DNA of 64,000 nt from Arenimonas sp049195245 (GCF_049195245.1 NZ_JBMIRR010000023.1:124001-188000); one strand, 5' to 3'. Shown: positions 1 to 7,675, counted from the first letter of the stretch. Made by a program: numbers and translations. The notes: generated from the letters alone by a model not told the origin.

Positions 1-1
1 C

Positions 2-70
2 ATCCCGCTGGTGCTGTGGGAAAGTTTCGCACTCGTCCTCAATGGCACGATCTGGCTGATGAACACCTGA
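2..70 (+). CDS. C-terminal fragment of an upstream protein
   Basis: An open frame runs from the window edge to a TGA at 68-70 and encodes 22 residues ending in WLMNT. The stretch is hydrophobic (IPLVLWESFALVLNGTIW), so the protein may end in a membrane helix. The rest lies outside the window and no family can be named. The hybrid kinase gene follows after 45 bases on the same strand. Confidence 0.4.
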   Translation: MPLVLWESFALVLNGTIWLMNT

Positions 71-115
71 CCCGTCGGTCACCCGCCCCGTTTCCGCACG
101 CGGTTCCAGGAACCC

Positions 116-2269
116 ATGCCCCACCGTCCGTCCACCTTCCGCTACCGGGTCTACAATGGCCTGATGCTGTTCTCCGTGCTGGTGATCATGGGCACGTCGG
201 TGCTGTCCCTGCGCGCCACCTCCGAGCTGGAGCAGTCGGTGGCCAAGGCCAGCCACAGCCAGGACGTGCTGGAACAGGCCAACCGCATCTGGGGCCTGCT
301 GGGCAACGGTGAATCCAACGGCCTGCGCTACATCATCACCGGTGAGGAACACTTCCTGCTGGCCTACCGGGTCAACCTGGACGAGATGAACAAGGCGATG
401 ACCGAGCTTTCGCTGCTCGTCGCCGACAACCCGGGCCAGCAGGCCAACGTCGCGAGGCTATCGGCCACGCAGCTGGAGCGGGTGAAGTACGGCAGCACCA
501 GCATGGCGCTCAAGGCCGATGCCAACCGCGGCCAGGCCGGCGCGCAGCGGGCCGCGATCGACCGGGTCCGCAGCGGCCGCGGACTGGACCTGCTGACCGA
601 CATGCGGCAGACGATCCGAAAGATCGTGGTGGAGGAAAAGACGCTGCTGGAACGCCGCAACGAACAGCGCAACCAGATGATCCAGCAGAACTGGGCGACC
701 GTGCTGATGGCCAACGGCCTGGCCATGGTCGCGGGCCTGGTGGGTTATTCGGCCACCCGACGCATGCAGCGCAAGGCGCAGCAGGCCTTCCGCTCCGAGC
801 TGCAGGCCGAGCAGGCGCGGCGCTCGAGCCAGGACAAGTCGGTCTTCCTGGCCAGCATGAGCCACGAGATCCGCACGCCGATGAACGCCATCTTCGGCTT
901 CACCAACCTGCTGGCCGAAACCGTCACCGACCCGACCCAGGTCGAGTACGTCAGTTCGATCAAGAAGAGCGGCCAGGCCCTGCTGTCGCTGATCAACGAC
1001 GTGCTGGACCTGTCGAAGATGGAGGCCGGCAAGCTCGACCTGCGCGAAGAGCCGACCAACCTCCACGAGATCGTGGACCAGACCCTGACCATGTTCCGTC
1101 AGGCGGCCGAGGCCAAGGGCATCTACCTGCGCGCCGAGTACGAGGGCCGCGCCGAGCTGCCGCTGCTGGTGGACCCGGTGCGCCTGCGCCAGGTGCTGAT
1201 CAACCTGGTGGGCAACGCCATCAAGTACACCGAGCGCGGCGGCGTGGTGGTGCGCATCTGCTGCGTGCCCAGCGAGATCGACGGCCACTGCGACCTGAAG
1301 GTGGAAGTGATCGACAGCGGCACCGGCATCGCGCCGCACCAGCTGTCGCTGATCTTCGATCCCTTCGAGCAGGGCGACAATCCCGACGGCAAGAGCCGCG
1401 AGGGCACCGGCCTGGGGCTGAGCATCGCGCGCCGCCTGGCCACGCTGATGGGCGGCAGCCTGCAGGCCGAAAGCACGCCGGGCGAAGGATCGCGGTTCTA
1501 CATGCACGTGCCGCAGCGGGCGATCCACCTGGCCTCGATCAGCCAGCAGCCCACGGTGGACCAGCGCGTGGACTTCAACCGCCTGCCGGCGCTGGACGTG
1601 CTGGTGGTGGACGACGTGGCCTGGAACCGTGACCTGGCCCAGGCCTACCTGCGCGGCAGCCACCACAAGCTGCGCGAGGCCCAGGACGGCGTCGAGGCGC
1701 TCGAGGAAATCAGCCGTGGCCTGCCGGACGTTGTGCTGATGGACCTGCGCATGCCGCGCATGTCGGGCGAGCAGGCCATGCTGCGCATCAAGACCGATGC
1801 CGACAGCGCGCGCGTTCCCGTGATCGCCGTCACCGCCTCCAGCATGAGCCATGACGAAGGCACGGTGCGCAGCCGCTTCGATGGGTTCGTGCGCAAGCCC
1901 TATTCCAAGGCGGATCTGTTCGAGGCCCTGGCGGCCCATTTCCCGGTCGCCCCTGCCACGCCCGGCGACGCGCCGGCCCCGGCCGCCCCCGCCGCAGGGT
2001 CCGCCGACAGTGGCCCGGGCCGCCGTGATCCGGCCGCCACGGCCCAGCTGCGCAGCCTGCACGGCGAACGCCTGCCCAAGCTGCGCGCCAACCTGCGCAT
2101 GCGCGAGGCCGGCGCCCTGGCCACCGAGCTCTCGGCGATCGCCGAGGCGCTGGCCTGGCCGGCGCTGACCGCGCATGCGGCGGCGCTGGACCAGGCGGTG
2201 GCGGCCTTCGATGTTCCTGCCGTCAAGCGACTGATCGATACTTGCCCTGTTCCCGAGGAATCCGCATGA
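116..2269 (+). CDS. Hybrid sensor histidine kinase with C-terminal receiver
   Basis: Membrane-bound signal transducer of 717 residues. A transmembrane helix at about residues 14-33 is followed by a helical periplasmic sensor of CHASE3-like size (about 35-190) and a second helix at about 193-212. The HisKA box SHEIRTP has its phospho-accepting His near residue 250. The HATPase domain carries GNAIKYTERGG (N box), DSGTGIA (G1) and GTGLGLSIA (G2). A receiver follows with its phospho-Asp in VLMDLRMP near residue 543 and the conserved Lys in RKPYSK. The C-terminal ~90 residues after a Pro/Ala linker are helical, like an HPt domain, but I see no clear HPt histidine motif. The stop overlaps the start of the next gene (ATGA), so the two are probably translationally coupled. 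The signal sensed cannot be told from sequence. Confidence 0.9.
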   Translation: MPHRPSTFRYRVYNGLMLFSVLVIMGTSVLSLRATSELEQSVAKASHSQDVLEQANRIWGLLGNGESNGLRYIITGEEHFLLAYRVNLDEMNKAMTELSLLVADNPGQQANVARLSATQLERVKYGSTSMALKADANRGQAGAQRAAIDRVRSGRGLDLLTDMRQTIRKIVVEEKTLLERRNEQRNQMIQQNWATVLMANGLAMVAGLVGYSATRRMQRKAQQAFRSELQAEQARRSSQDKSVFLASMSHEIRTPMNAIFGFTNLLAETVTDPTQVEYVSSIKKSGQALLSLINDVLDLSKMEAGKLDLREEPTNLHEIVDQTLTMFRQAAEAKGIYLRAEYEGRAELPLLVDPVRLRQVLINLVGNAIKYTERGGVVVRICCVPSEIDGHCDLKVEVIDSGTGIAPHQLSLIFDPFEQGDNPDGKSREGTGLGLSIARRLATLMGGSLQAESTPGEGSRFYMHVPQRAIHLASISQQPTVDQRVDFNRLPALDVLVVDDVAWNRDLAQAYLRGSHHKLREAQDGVEALEEISRGLPDVVLMDLRMPRMSGEQAMLRIKTDADSARVPVIAVTASSMSHDEGTVRSRFDGFVRKPYSKADLFEALAAHFPVAPATPGDAPAPAAPAAGSADSGPGRRDPAATAQLRSLHGERLPKLRANLRMREAGALATELSAIAEALAWPALTAHAAALDQAVAAFDVPAVKRLIDTCPVPEESA

Positions 2270-3360
2270 GCCAGCCCACTCCCACCGCCTGTCCTGCCCT
2301 GGTCATGGTGGTGGACGACCAGGAAGCCAACGTCCGCACCGTGGGCGGGCTGCTCACCCGGGCCGGCTTCGACGTGGTGCCCTGCTTCAGCGGCATCGAA
2401 GCCATCGACCACATCGCCACCGGCAAGCCGGACCTGGTGCTGCTGGACATGCGCATGCCGATCATGGACGGCTTCCAGGTGCTGGAAAAACTGCGCTCGG
2501 ACGCCGCAACGCGCGACCTGCCGGTGATCTTCCTCACCGCCGACCACGAACGCGAGTCGCTGGTGCGCGCCTTTTCCAGCGGCGCCGTGGACTACGTCAC
2601 CAAGCCCTTCGTGCCCGAGGAACTGCTGGCGCGCGTGCGCACCCACGCCGAACTCAAGCGGGTGCGCGACCGCCTGCAGCGGCTGGCACAGGAGCGCCAG
2701 GACAGCCTGGAGCTGATCGCCCACGACCTGCGCAACCATTTCACCAACGTGCTGTTTGCCTGCGACCTGCTGGCCGCGGGCGGCCTGGCGCAGGAGAAGC
2801 GTGACCGGCTGGGCGCGTCCATCCGCAGTTCGGCCGATGCCGGTCTGCTGTTCCTGCAGGCGGTGCTGGACCAGGCCGCAGGCGAGGTGCAGGGCGAGCG
2901 CATGGAGCCGCTGCCTGCGGCGCAGGTGCTGCAGGACGCGGTGGATGCCTTCGTCGAACAGGCCGAAGCCAAGGCCATGCGCTTCGACCTGCGCCTGGAC
3001 CGGCAGCTGCTGGTGCGCGGCCAGCGTGCGGCGGTCGGCCACGTGCTGCAGAACCTGGTGTCGAACGCGATCAAGTATTCGCCGCATGGCAGCGTCGTCA
3101 CCATCGCCGCGGTTCGCCATGAGCACAACGGGCGGCTGCAGGTGATGGACCAGGGCCCGGGCATCTCCGACGAGGACCAGGCCTCGCTGTTCCAGCGCTT
3201 CGTCACCCTGTCCAGCCAGCCCACGGGCGGCGAGACCGCCACGGGCCTGGGGCTGGCATTGGCCAAGCAGAAGGCGCGCGCCCTGGGCGGCGACCTCTGG
3301 TACGAGGATCGCGTGGGCGGGGGCGCCTGCTTCACGCTGGAGCTGCCCCGCATCGAGTAG
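2266..3360 (+). CDS. Response regulator-histidine kinase (REC-HATPase) protein
   Basis: Soluble protein of 364 residues with an N-terminal receiver (phospho-Asp in VLLDMRMP near residue 60, Lys in TKPF) and a C-terminal kinase core: HDLRNH with His near residue 152, NLVSNAIKYS (N box), DQGPGIS (G1) and TGLGLALAK (G2). The start chosen is the ATG at 2266, overlapping the TGA of the upstream hybrid kinase and preceded by a GAGGAA ribosome site; an in-frame start at 2242 would overlap more. The pair looks like a phosphorelay in which the membrane kinase passes phosphate to this receiver. No DNA-binding domain is present, so its output is probably protein-protein signalling. Confidence 0.88.
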   Translation: MSQPTPTACPALVMVVDDQEANVRTVGGLLTRAGFDVVPCFSGIEAIDHIATGKPDLVLLDMRMPIMDGFQVLEKLRSDAATRDLPVIFLTADHERESLVRAFSSGAVDYVTKPFVPEELLARVRTHAELKRVRDRLQRLAQERQDSLELIAHDLRNHFTNVLFACDLLAAGGLAQEKRDRLGASIRSSADAGLLFLQAVLDQAAGEVQGERMEPLPAAQVLQDAVDAFVEQAEAKAMRFDLRLDRQLLVRGQRAAVGHVLQNLVSNAIKYSPHGSVVTIAAVRHEHNGRLQVMDQGPGISDEDQASLFQRFVTLSSQPTGGETATGLGLALAKQKARALGGDLWYEDRVGGGACFTLELPRIE

Positions 3361-3382
3361 CGGATCCGGATCGACGGCAAAG

Positions 3383-3410
3383 AAAAAGGCGCGCCTCGCG
3401 GCGCGCCTTT
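3383..3410. terminator. Bidirectional rho-independent terminator
   Basis: The arms GGCGCGCC (3388-3395) and GGCGCGCC (3400-3407) form a perfect 8-bp stem around a 4-base loop, with A5 on the left and T3 on the right. It lies between the convergent kinase gene and the entericidin gene and can serve both. Confidence 0.8.
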
Positions 3411-3438
3411 CCACATCACGACTCCGCAGGGAGGTCGA

Positions 3439-3591
3439 TCAGTTCTTGGCGTCGTCGGCCGCTTCTTCGATTTCTTCGCCGGCGCCCTTGATGTCCTGGC
3501 CAGCGCCTTCGATCGTGTTGCAGGCGGTCAGGGAACCGAGGGCGAAGCCGAGCAGGGCGATGCCGGACAGGGTGCGCAGGATGCTCTTCAT
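3439..3591 (-). CDS. Entericidin A/B-family lipoprotein
   Basis: Small lipoprotein of 50 residues. The signal peptide ends in the lipobox LTAC, with the lipidated Cys at residue 24, followed by the family's NTIEGAGQDIKGAGEEIE pattern. The acidic tail (AADDAKN) is typical. Entericidins are small envelope lipoproteins first described as an antidote/toxin pair in enterics; in xanthomonads they are abundant stress-induced surface lipoproteins of unclear role. The start is the ATG at 3591; an upstream extension of the open frame to 3990 has no ribosome site and runs through the neighbouring gene. It lies 71 bases downstream of the DUF1328 gene on the same strand. Confidence 0.88.
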   Translation of the reverse strand: MKSILRTLSGIALLGFALGSLTACNTIEGAGQDIKGAGEEIEEAADDAKN

Positions 3592-3662
3592 GGTGTAGGC
3601 CTTTTTGGGTTGGGTCGATGGGAACAGCAAACCGGGTGGCGCGGGGGAGGGAGCGCGGGTGG

Positions 3663-3824
3663 TCAGACCCGCTTGCGGCCGGTGAACAGCGAGATCACGA
3701 ACAGCACGAGGAACACGAAGAACAGGATCTTGGCGAAACCTGCAGCGGCGCCGGCGATGCCGCCGAAGCCAAGGACGGCGGCGATGATGGCCACCACCAG
3801 GAAGACGATCGTGTAATGCAGCAT
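3663..3824 (-). CDS. DUF1328 (YtjA-family) small membrane protein
   Basis: A 53-residue protein reading MLHYTIVFLVVAIIAA at its N-terminus, with two hydrophobic helices (about 5-20 and 31-48) joined by a Gly/Ala-rich turn and a basic end (GRKRV). This matches the small DUF1328/YtjA inner-membrane family, often found beside envelope-stress genes. A GGAG ribosome site lies 7 bases before the ATG. The gene is followed by entericidin on the same strand and may share its transcript. A sigma-54-like promoter sequence lies about 60 bases upstream. Function is unknown; identity rests on length, topology and sequence pattern. Confidence 0.85.
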   Translation of the reverse strand: MLHYTIVFLVVAIIAAVLGFGGIAGAAAGFAKILFFVFLVLFVISLFTGRKRV

Positions 3825-3886
3825 GGTCAGCTCCAATAATCTGTGGGGGATGGAGACGGCTCTGACGCCGCCCCTGGAGTGACACC

Positions 3887-3904
3887 ATCAAGAAGCATGC
3901 CAAC
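3887..3904 (-). promoter_or_regulatory. Candidate sigma-54 promoter for DUF1328-entericidin (imperfect)
   Basis: Reading the minus strand, TTGGCATGCTTCTTGAT resembles the RpoN consensus TGGCACG-N4-TTGC with correct GG-N10 spacing, but the -12 element reads GA instead of GC. Transcription would start near 3875, about 50 bases before the DUF1328 start. The GC defect makes this doubtful alone; the perfect divergent site at 4055-4071 is what makes it worth recording. Confidence 0.35.
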
Positions 3905-4054
3905 TGCAGGCATGGCGCGATGACCGCGCAAAAGGCGGTTTCCGGCCTCCGCATGCGGGCGCGATGCACGGTGACGTTCCGGGGCGCCATGCATCCTGCA
4001 GGACCGACAGGGCCGCGTTGCCATGCAAATGCCCGCGCAGCAGCGAAACGAGGG

Positions 4055-4071
4055 CTGGCACGGTCCTTGCG
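4055..4071 (+). promoter_or_regulatory. Sigma-54 (RpoN) promoter of the lipoprotein gene
   Basis: CTGGCACGGTCCTTGCG matches the RpoN consensus YTGGCACG-N4-TTGC at every conserved base, with GG at 4057-4058 and GC at 4069-4070 separated by exactly 10 bases. Transcription would start near 4082, leaving a leader of about 80 bases before the ATG at 4161. An enhancer-binding activator would be required; none is encoded nearby. Confidence 0.65.
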
Positions 4072-4160
4072 TCATCCCTTTCCGACGTCGCACAGCGACT
4101 CCGGAGCGACCGCACCTCGCGGCGCTGCGAAAACCCACCCTTAGAAGCGGAGTTGCCACC

Positions 4161-4610
4161 ATGAACAAATTCACCCTGTCCGCGCTTTCGTTCGCCATCG
4201 TCCTGGGCCTGGCCGCGTGCCAGCCGGAGACCCCGTCGGAAGTGCAGGAAGACGTCGCCGAAGCCCGCGCCGATGCCAACGAAGACATCCGTGACGAGCA
4301 GCGCGACGCCAACGAAGTCGCGGCCGACGCCAACGCCGACGTGGCCGATGCGATGGCCGACGGCGACATGGGCGACGTGAACGACGCCCAGGCCAACGCC
4401 GTGGAAGACACCGCGGAAGCGCGTTACGACGTCGCCATGGCCAAGGCCGAGGGCGACATGAAGATCGCCAAGGAGCGTTGCGACGGCCTGGCCGGCGCCG
4501 ACAAGGATGCCTGCAACGCCCAGGCCGATGCCGACTACGAGGCCGCCAAGGCTGCCGCCAAGTCGGACCTGGACGCTGCCGAAGCCAACGCCGACGCGAT
4601 CGACGGCTAA
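4161..4610 (+). CDS. Ala/Asp-rich lipoprotein
   Basis: A 149-residue lipoprotein with signal peptide and lipobox LAAC (Cys at residue 20). The mature part is very rich in Ala, Asp and Glu, with heptad-like motifs such as EARADANED and DANADVADAMADGD, suggesting a long amphipathic helix or coiled coil. Two Cys near the end (KERCDG and DACNAQ) could form a disulfide. The start at 4161 begins a typical signal peptide; upstream extensions have none. It resembles hypothetical lipoproteins that accompany DUF2383 genes in xanthomonads, but I cannot name a function. It is probably transcribed from the sigma-54-like promoter upstream. Confidence 0.75.
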   Translation: MNKFTLSALSFAIVLGLAACQPETPSEVQEDVAEARADANEDIRDEQRDANEVAADANADVADAMADGDMGDVNDAQANAVEDTAEARYDVAMAKAEGDMKIAKERCDGLAGADKDACNAQADADYEAAKAAAKSDLDAAEANADAIDG

Positions 4611-4622
4611 GCCGCCCTCCCC

Positions 4623-4639
4623 GCAGCCCGACGGGCTGC
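4623..4639. other. Intercistronic hairpin 1
   Basis: GCAGCCCG and CGGGCTGC form a perfect inverted repeat around one central base, 12 bases after the lipoprotein stop. There is no following T-run, so it is more likely an mRNA-stabilising or attenuating hairpin than a complete terminator. Confidence 0.5.
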
Positions 4640-4643
4640 CTCC

Positions 4644-4668
4644 GATCCCGGACCACTGGTCCGGGATC
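4644..4668. other. Intercistronic hairpin 2 or operator
   Basis: GATCCCGGACCA and TGGTCCGGGATC form a perfect 12-bp inverted repeat around a single C at 4656. It lies between hairpin 1 and the ribosome site (GGAG at 4678) of the DUF2383 gene. It lacks a T-run. It may uncouple expression of the two genes or serve as an operator. Confidence 0.5.
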
Positions 4669-4691
4669 CCCCCCATCGGAGAATTCAAACC

Positions 4692-5135
4692 ATGAGCAAC
4701 AAGACCGCCAACACCCTCAACGACCTGGTCGAAGCCCTCAACGACGGCATCGCTTTCTACGACCACGCCGCCAAGGAGACGCAGGACGCGTCCCACCAGG
4801 ACCTGTTCCGCAACATGAGCCGCCTCAAGAGCATCATCGCGGCCGACCTCAAGACCGAAGTCGCGCGCCAGGGCGAAACCCCGGCCAACGACAGCAGCTG
4901 GCTGGGCGAATTCCGCCAGGGCTATGCCGACCTCAAGGCCAAGCTGGCCAAGGATCCGGACGCGACCTACGTGGCCGCGCTGGAAGCCCAGGAAGACCGC
5001 GTGCTGCACGCCTTCCGCGACGCCGTGGACGGTGACCAGCCGGCGCGCGTGCGCGAGCTGGCCTCCACCTACCTGCCGCAGGTGCGTGACATGCATGACC
5101 GCATGCGCGCCCTGAAGCAGGCCAAGCAGGCCTGA
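4692..5135 (+). CDS. PA2169-family four-helix-bundle protein (DUF2383)
   Basis: A 147-residue soluble helical protein. The N-terminal part (NDLVEALNDGIAFYDHAAKE) matches the DUF2383/PA2169 family, which folds as a ferritin-like four-helix bundle. Acidic and His residues in FYDHAAKET and in the later helix EDRVLHAF are consistent with that fold, but a metal site cannot be demonstrated. It follows the Ala/Asp-rich lipoprotein on the same strand, separated by two hairpins, with a GGAG ribosome site 10 bases before the ATG. The family is often stress or stationary-phase induced; the molecular role is unknown. Confidence 0.85.
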   Translation: MSNKTANTLNDLVEALNDGIAFYDHAAKETQDASHQDLFRNMSRLKSIIAADLKTEVARQGETPANDSSWLGEFRQGYADLKAKLAKDPDATYVAALEAQEDRVLHAFRDAVDGDQPARVRELASTYLPQVRDMHDRMRALKQAKQA

Positions 5136-5142
5136 GCCTGCC

Positions 5143-5177
5143 GCGGCGACCCGGCGTGCTGGCCGGGTCGCCGCTTT
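5143..5177 (+). terminator. Rho-independent terminator after the DUF2383 gene
   Basis: A perfect 13-bp stem (arms 5143-5155 and 5162-5174) with a 6-base loop is followed by TTT. It begins 7 bases after the stop codon. Confidence 0.75.
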
Positions 5178-5224
5178 CCAGGTCCGTGCCGGTGCAGCCC
5201 ACCGGTACGAACCCGGGCAAAAAC

Positions 5225-5248
5225 ACCGGCCATCGCGCCGGTTTTTTT
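5225..5248 (+). terminator. Second rho-independent terminator
   Basis: ACCGGC (5225-5230) pairs with GCCGGT (5237-5242) and is followed by a T7 run. It backs up the preceding terminator and isolates the HU-like gene. Confidence 0.7.
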
Positions 5249-5288
5249 GTGCGCGGGTAAAAAAGCCCGGTTTTTTCCGCTTCCGGGC

Positions 5289-5317
5289 TTGGCGCGGGCG
5301 CCGACTTGCCCTACATT
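5289..5317 (+). promoter_or_regulatory. Sigma-70-type promoter of the HU-like gene
   Basis: TTGGCG (5289-5294) and TACATT (5312-5317) are separated by 17 bases. Transcription would start near 5324, giving a leader of about 60 bases. It is the clearest -35/-10 pair in this intergenic region. Confidence 0.5.
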
Positions 5318-5382
5318 CGCACTGCCGGAGGGTTTTCCAGGCACCCCAACAACCCATCAAGCAACAACGGGATCAAAAAAAC

Positions 5383-5763
5383 ATGGCTACCAAGAAAGTT
5401 GCAAAGAAGAAGGCTGCCCCGAAGGCCGCCGCCAAGCCGGCCGCTCCGAAGCCGATCAAGGAAGCGCTGAGCAAGTCGGGCCTGGTTGCGCACATCGCCG
5501 AGTCCACCGGCGTTGCCGCCAAGGACGTCCGCGCCGTGATGGGCGCGCTGGAAGGCGCCGTGCACGGTTCGGTCAGCAAGAAGGGCGCGGGTTCCTTCAC
5601 CCTGCCGGGCCTGCTGAAGATCACCGTCGTCAACGTGCCGGCCAAGGCCAAGCGCAAGGGCATCAACCCGTTCACGAAGGAAGAGCAGTGGTTCGCCGCC
5701 AAGCCGGCCAGCGTCAAGGTCAAGGTGCGTCCGCTCAAGAAGCTCAAGGACGCCGCGGCCTGA
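5383..5763 (+). CDS. HU-family DNA-binding protein with Lys/Ala-rich N-terminal arm
   Basis: A 126-residue basic protein. The first ~25 residues (ATKKVAKKKAAPKAAAKPAA) form a histone-H1-like Lys/Ala/Pro arm. The remainder has the HU/IHF fold: helices KEALSKSGLVAHIAESTG and AAKDVRAVMGALEGAV, then the beta-arm region GSFTLPGLLKITVVNVPAKAKRKGINPFTKEE. HU proteins are normally about 90 residues, so the extension adds non-specific DNA affinity, as in other xanthomonad HU-like proteins. It is monocistronic, flanked by terminators. It probably acts as a nucleoid protein. Confidence 0.9.
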   Translation: MATKKVAKKKAAPKAAAKPAAPKPIKEALSKSGLVAHIAESTGVAAKDVRAVMGALEGAVHGSVSKKGAGSFTLPGLLKITVVNVPAKAKRKGINPFTKEEQWFAAKPASVKVKVRPLKKLKDAAA

Positions 5764-5810
5764 TTGCCGCCGTTTCCGCGGCGCCCTTCCGGGCTGCCGC
5801 AGCATGAAGA

Positions 5811-5839
5811 CGGGGAGGCCTTGGCCTCCCCGTTTTTTT
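5811..5839 (+). terminator. Rho-independent terminator after the HU-like gene
   Basis: CGGGGAGGCC (5811-5820) and GGCCTCCCCG (5823-5832) make a perfect 10-bp stem followed by T7. It sits between convergent genes. Confidence 0.88.
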
Positions 5840-5847
5840 GCCTGTTT

Positions 5848-7098
5848 TCAGGCCTCCGGCGCGGCCGCGCAGGCCCGCAGCCGGTGCGCGAACCAGCGCT
5901 GCATCAGCGTCGTGTGCAGGTTGCTCAGCGACAGCTGCACCTCGAAGGGCGTGCGCGGATTGATGTCGAGCATGCGCACCAGGTGGTAGCGCACCGGCCG
6001 CGCATCGCGGTCGTGCACGTAGATGCGGAAGCCGTGGTAGTAGGGGTCGTCGAGCAGGTGCCTGATCTCGCGCACGATCGCCACGTCGTCGTCATTGAGC
6101 TGGCGCCACGCCCGGGCGTCGTCGTCCAGCAGCAGGCGCTGGAAGGGTTTGTTGATGTGGTCGCGGCTGACCTGGCGCGACAGCTCCCACACGCGTTCGT
6201 TGCGACGGTTGAAATAGTCGAAGCCGCCGCGCCGGCGCAGCGATTCCGCCGCCGCCGCGTCCACGTCGTACACCACGAAGTTCTGGGCCTGGTTGTTGAT
6301 GTCGTCCAGCCGGTCGCGCGGGTGGCTGTGGGTGACGAAGCCGGGCTGGCCCATGAAGGCCTGTCGTCCCGCCGCCGAGGCCTTGCGCGCCAGGCCATCG
6401 GGCGCGAACCGACCGGCGTTGCGGCCCAGCAGGATGCTGCCCGACTGCTGCAGCTGCACGAAGGTGCCGATCACGATTTCTTCGGGCGCGAACTCGGCGT
6501 CGAAGCCGGCCATGCCGTAAAGCTCGGCCTGGGTGGCGTACTGCGCGATCTGCCGGCCCACGCCGCATTCGCTGCGCACGCTGCCGGTGTAGAAGGCCTG
6601 CACCGCGCGCGAGGGGGCGTCCACCGGCTCCAGGCGGCGGCCGAACGAGACACGGGGCTGCCAGCCGTCGCGCGCCGGGCCACCGGCACCGAAGCCGATC
6701 CAGCCCGACTGCAGGCCGGTGAACCGGTAACCGGGGTTGTCCACCAGCCGGTCCACCGCGCGCCGCGTCGCGTCGCCCAGGTCGAAGGCATACGCGCAGG
6801 TGGTGGCCGGGTGGTCCAGCAGGGCCTGCAGCTGGGCCCTGCGCTGGTCCGCATCGACGCCGGCGCTCAGCACCGCGCGCAGGTCGCCGGCGGCCTGCGC
6901 CTCGGCGCGCGTGGCGCGGTCGCAGGGGCGACCCGCCTCGACCTGCAGCTGCGGCACCGCGGCCTCCGAGAGCTGCCAGCCCAGCGAGCGCAGCAGCGAT
7001 TCCAGGCAGGCCGGCGCGGCGGCCTGACCTGCGGCAGGCAGCATCGACAGCGCCAGAATCCAGGGCAAGAGGCGGGGAGGGCGGGCGGGACCGGTCAT
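5848..7098 (-). CDS. Exported hypothetical protein with conserved-looking Cys/His motifs
   Basis: A 416-residue protein with an N-terminal signal peptide (hydrophobic LLPWILALSMLPAAG, cleavage near AAA). I do not recognise a named family. Candidate functional motifs are SECGVGRQIAQYATQAELYG (a Cys at the start of a helix), THSHPRDRLDD and NFVVYDVD. The Cys-before-helix followed by His and Asp could fit a transglutaminase-like or papain-fold enzyme, but that is only an idea. ATG at 7098 is preferred; a GTG at 7104 is also possible. It is the last co-directional gene after the second GNAT gene, 64 bases downstream, so it may belong to the borosin-type cluster. Its product is exported while the others look cytosolic or membrane-bound. 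Confidence 0.6.
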   Translation of the reverse strand: MTGPARPPRLLPWILALSMLPAAGQAAAPACLESLLRSLGWQLSEAAVPQLQVEAGRPCDRATRAEAQAAGDLRAVLSAGVDADQRRAQLQALLDHPATTCAYAFDLGDATRRAVDRLVDNPGYRFTGLQSGWIGFGAGGPARDGWQPRVSFGRRLEPVDAPSRAVQAFYTGSVRSECGVGRQIAQYATQAELYGMAGFDAEFAPEEIVIGTFVQLQQSGSILLGRNAGRFAPDGLARKASAAGRQAFMGQPGFVTHSHPRDRLDDINNQAQNFVVYDVDAAAAESLRRRGGFDYFNRRNERVWELSRQVSRDHINKPFQRLLLDDDARAWRQLNDDDVAIVREIRHLLDDPYYHGFRIYVHDRDARPVRYHLVRMLDINPRTPFEVQLSLSNLHTTLMQRWFAHRLRACAAAPEA

Positions 7099-7162
7099 GG
7101 CCACAGTGCAACCGATAACGGGCGGCAGGTAAACCCCGGGCGCGCCACGGCGGACACGCGGC

Positions 7163-7675
7163 TCAGCGGGCGCTGGCCGACATCACCAGCAGCGTCTTGT
7201 CGCCGACCGGCTGCACGCCCTGCGAGGCGAAGCCCAGTTTTTCCAGCACCCGGATCGAGCCGGCGTTGTCGGGATTGACGATGGCCAGCACCGTGTCCAG
7301 GCCCCGCGTGCCGAAGGCGAAGTCCAGCACGTGCGCGCCCGCCTCGGTGGCGTAGCCCCGGCCTTCGAACGCGGGAAGGAAGGCATAGCCCAGGTCGGCA
7401 TGCGGCAGGGTGTCGCGCCTGAGCAGGCCGCACAGGCCCACCGCCACGCCGTCCTCCCGTCGCGACACCTTCCACAGCCCGAACCCGTGCGCCGCGTAGC
7501 TGGCACGGGGCCCCTCGGCCAGGTAACGACGCGCATCCGCCTCCGTGCGCACGCCGCGGTCGCCGATGTTCTGCAGGAAGCCGTCGGTGTTGAGCAGGGC
7601 CACCACGAACGGCGCATCGCCGTCCTCGAGTTCTTCCAGGCGCAGCCGCGCGGTTTCGAGCAGCACCTTCGCCAC
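7163..7675 (-). CDS. GNAT-family N-acetyltransferase (RimJ/RimL type)
   Basis: A 170-residue acetyl-CoA-dependent N-acetyltransferase. It has the RimJ/RimL-like start LLETARLRLEELEDGDA, the acetyl-CoA-binding stretch LPAFEGRGYATEAG (pattern Q/RxxGxG/A) near residue 105, and the C-terminal NPDNAGSIRVLEKLGF signature of this subgroup. The start is GTG at 7675, 12 bases after the TGA of the GGDEF gene, so the two are probably cotranscribed. Substrates of this subgroup range from ribosomal protein N-termini to small amines; context suggests, but does not show, a peptide substrate. Confidence 0.85.
   Translation of the reverse strand: MAKVLLETARLRLEELEDGDAPFVVALLNTDGFLQNIGDRGVRTEADARRYLAEGPRASYAAHGFGLWKVSRREDGVAVGLCGLLRRDTLPHADLGYAFLPAFEGRGYATEAGAHVLDFAFGTRGLDTVLAIVNPDNAGSIRVLEKLGFASQGVQPVGDKTLLVMSASAR

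Larger units (their letters stand above)
3825..4160. other. 336-base intergenic region with divergent regulatory sequences
   Basis: No convincing gene was seen here; open frames crossing it on either strand lack ribosome sites. It separates the divergent DUF1328 and lipoprotein genes. It contains the two sigma-54-like sites listed separately and an inverted repeat CATGCC-N7-GGCATG at 3896-3914 that overlaps the minus-strand site and could bind an activator. Confidence 0.6.

Noticed and set aside
458..2176. Long minus-strand open frame opposite the hybrid kinase
   Set aside because: It is the mirror of a well-supported kinase gene in GC-rich DNA, is His/Gln/Arg-rich with no domain pattern, and lacks a ribosome site.
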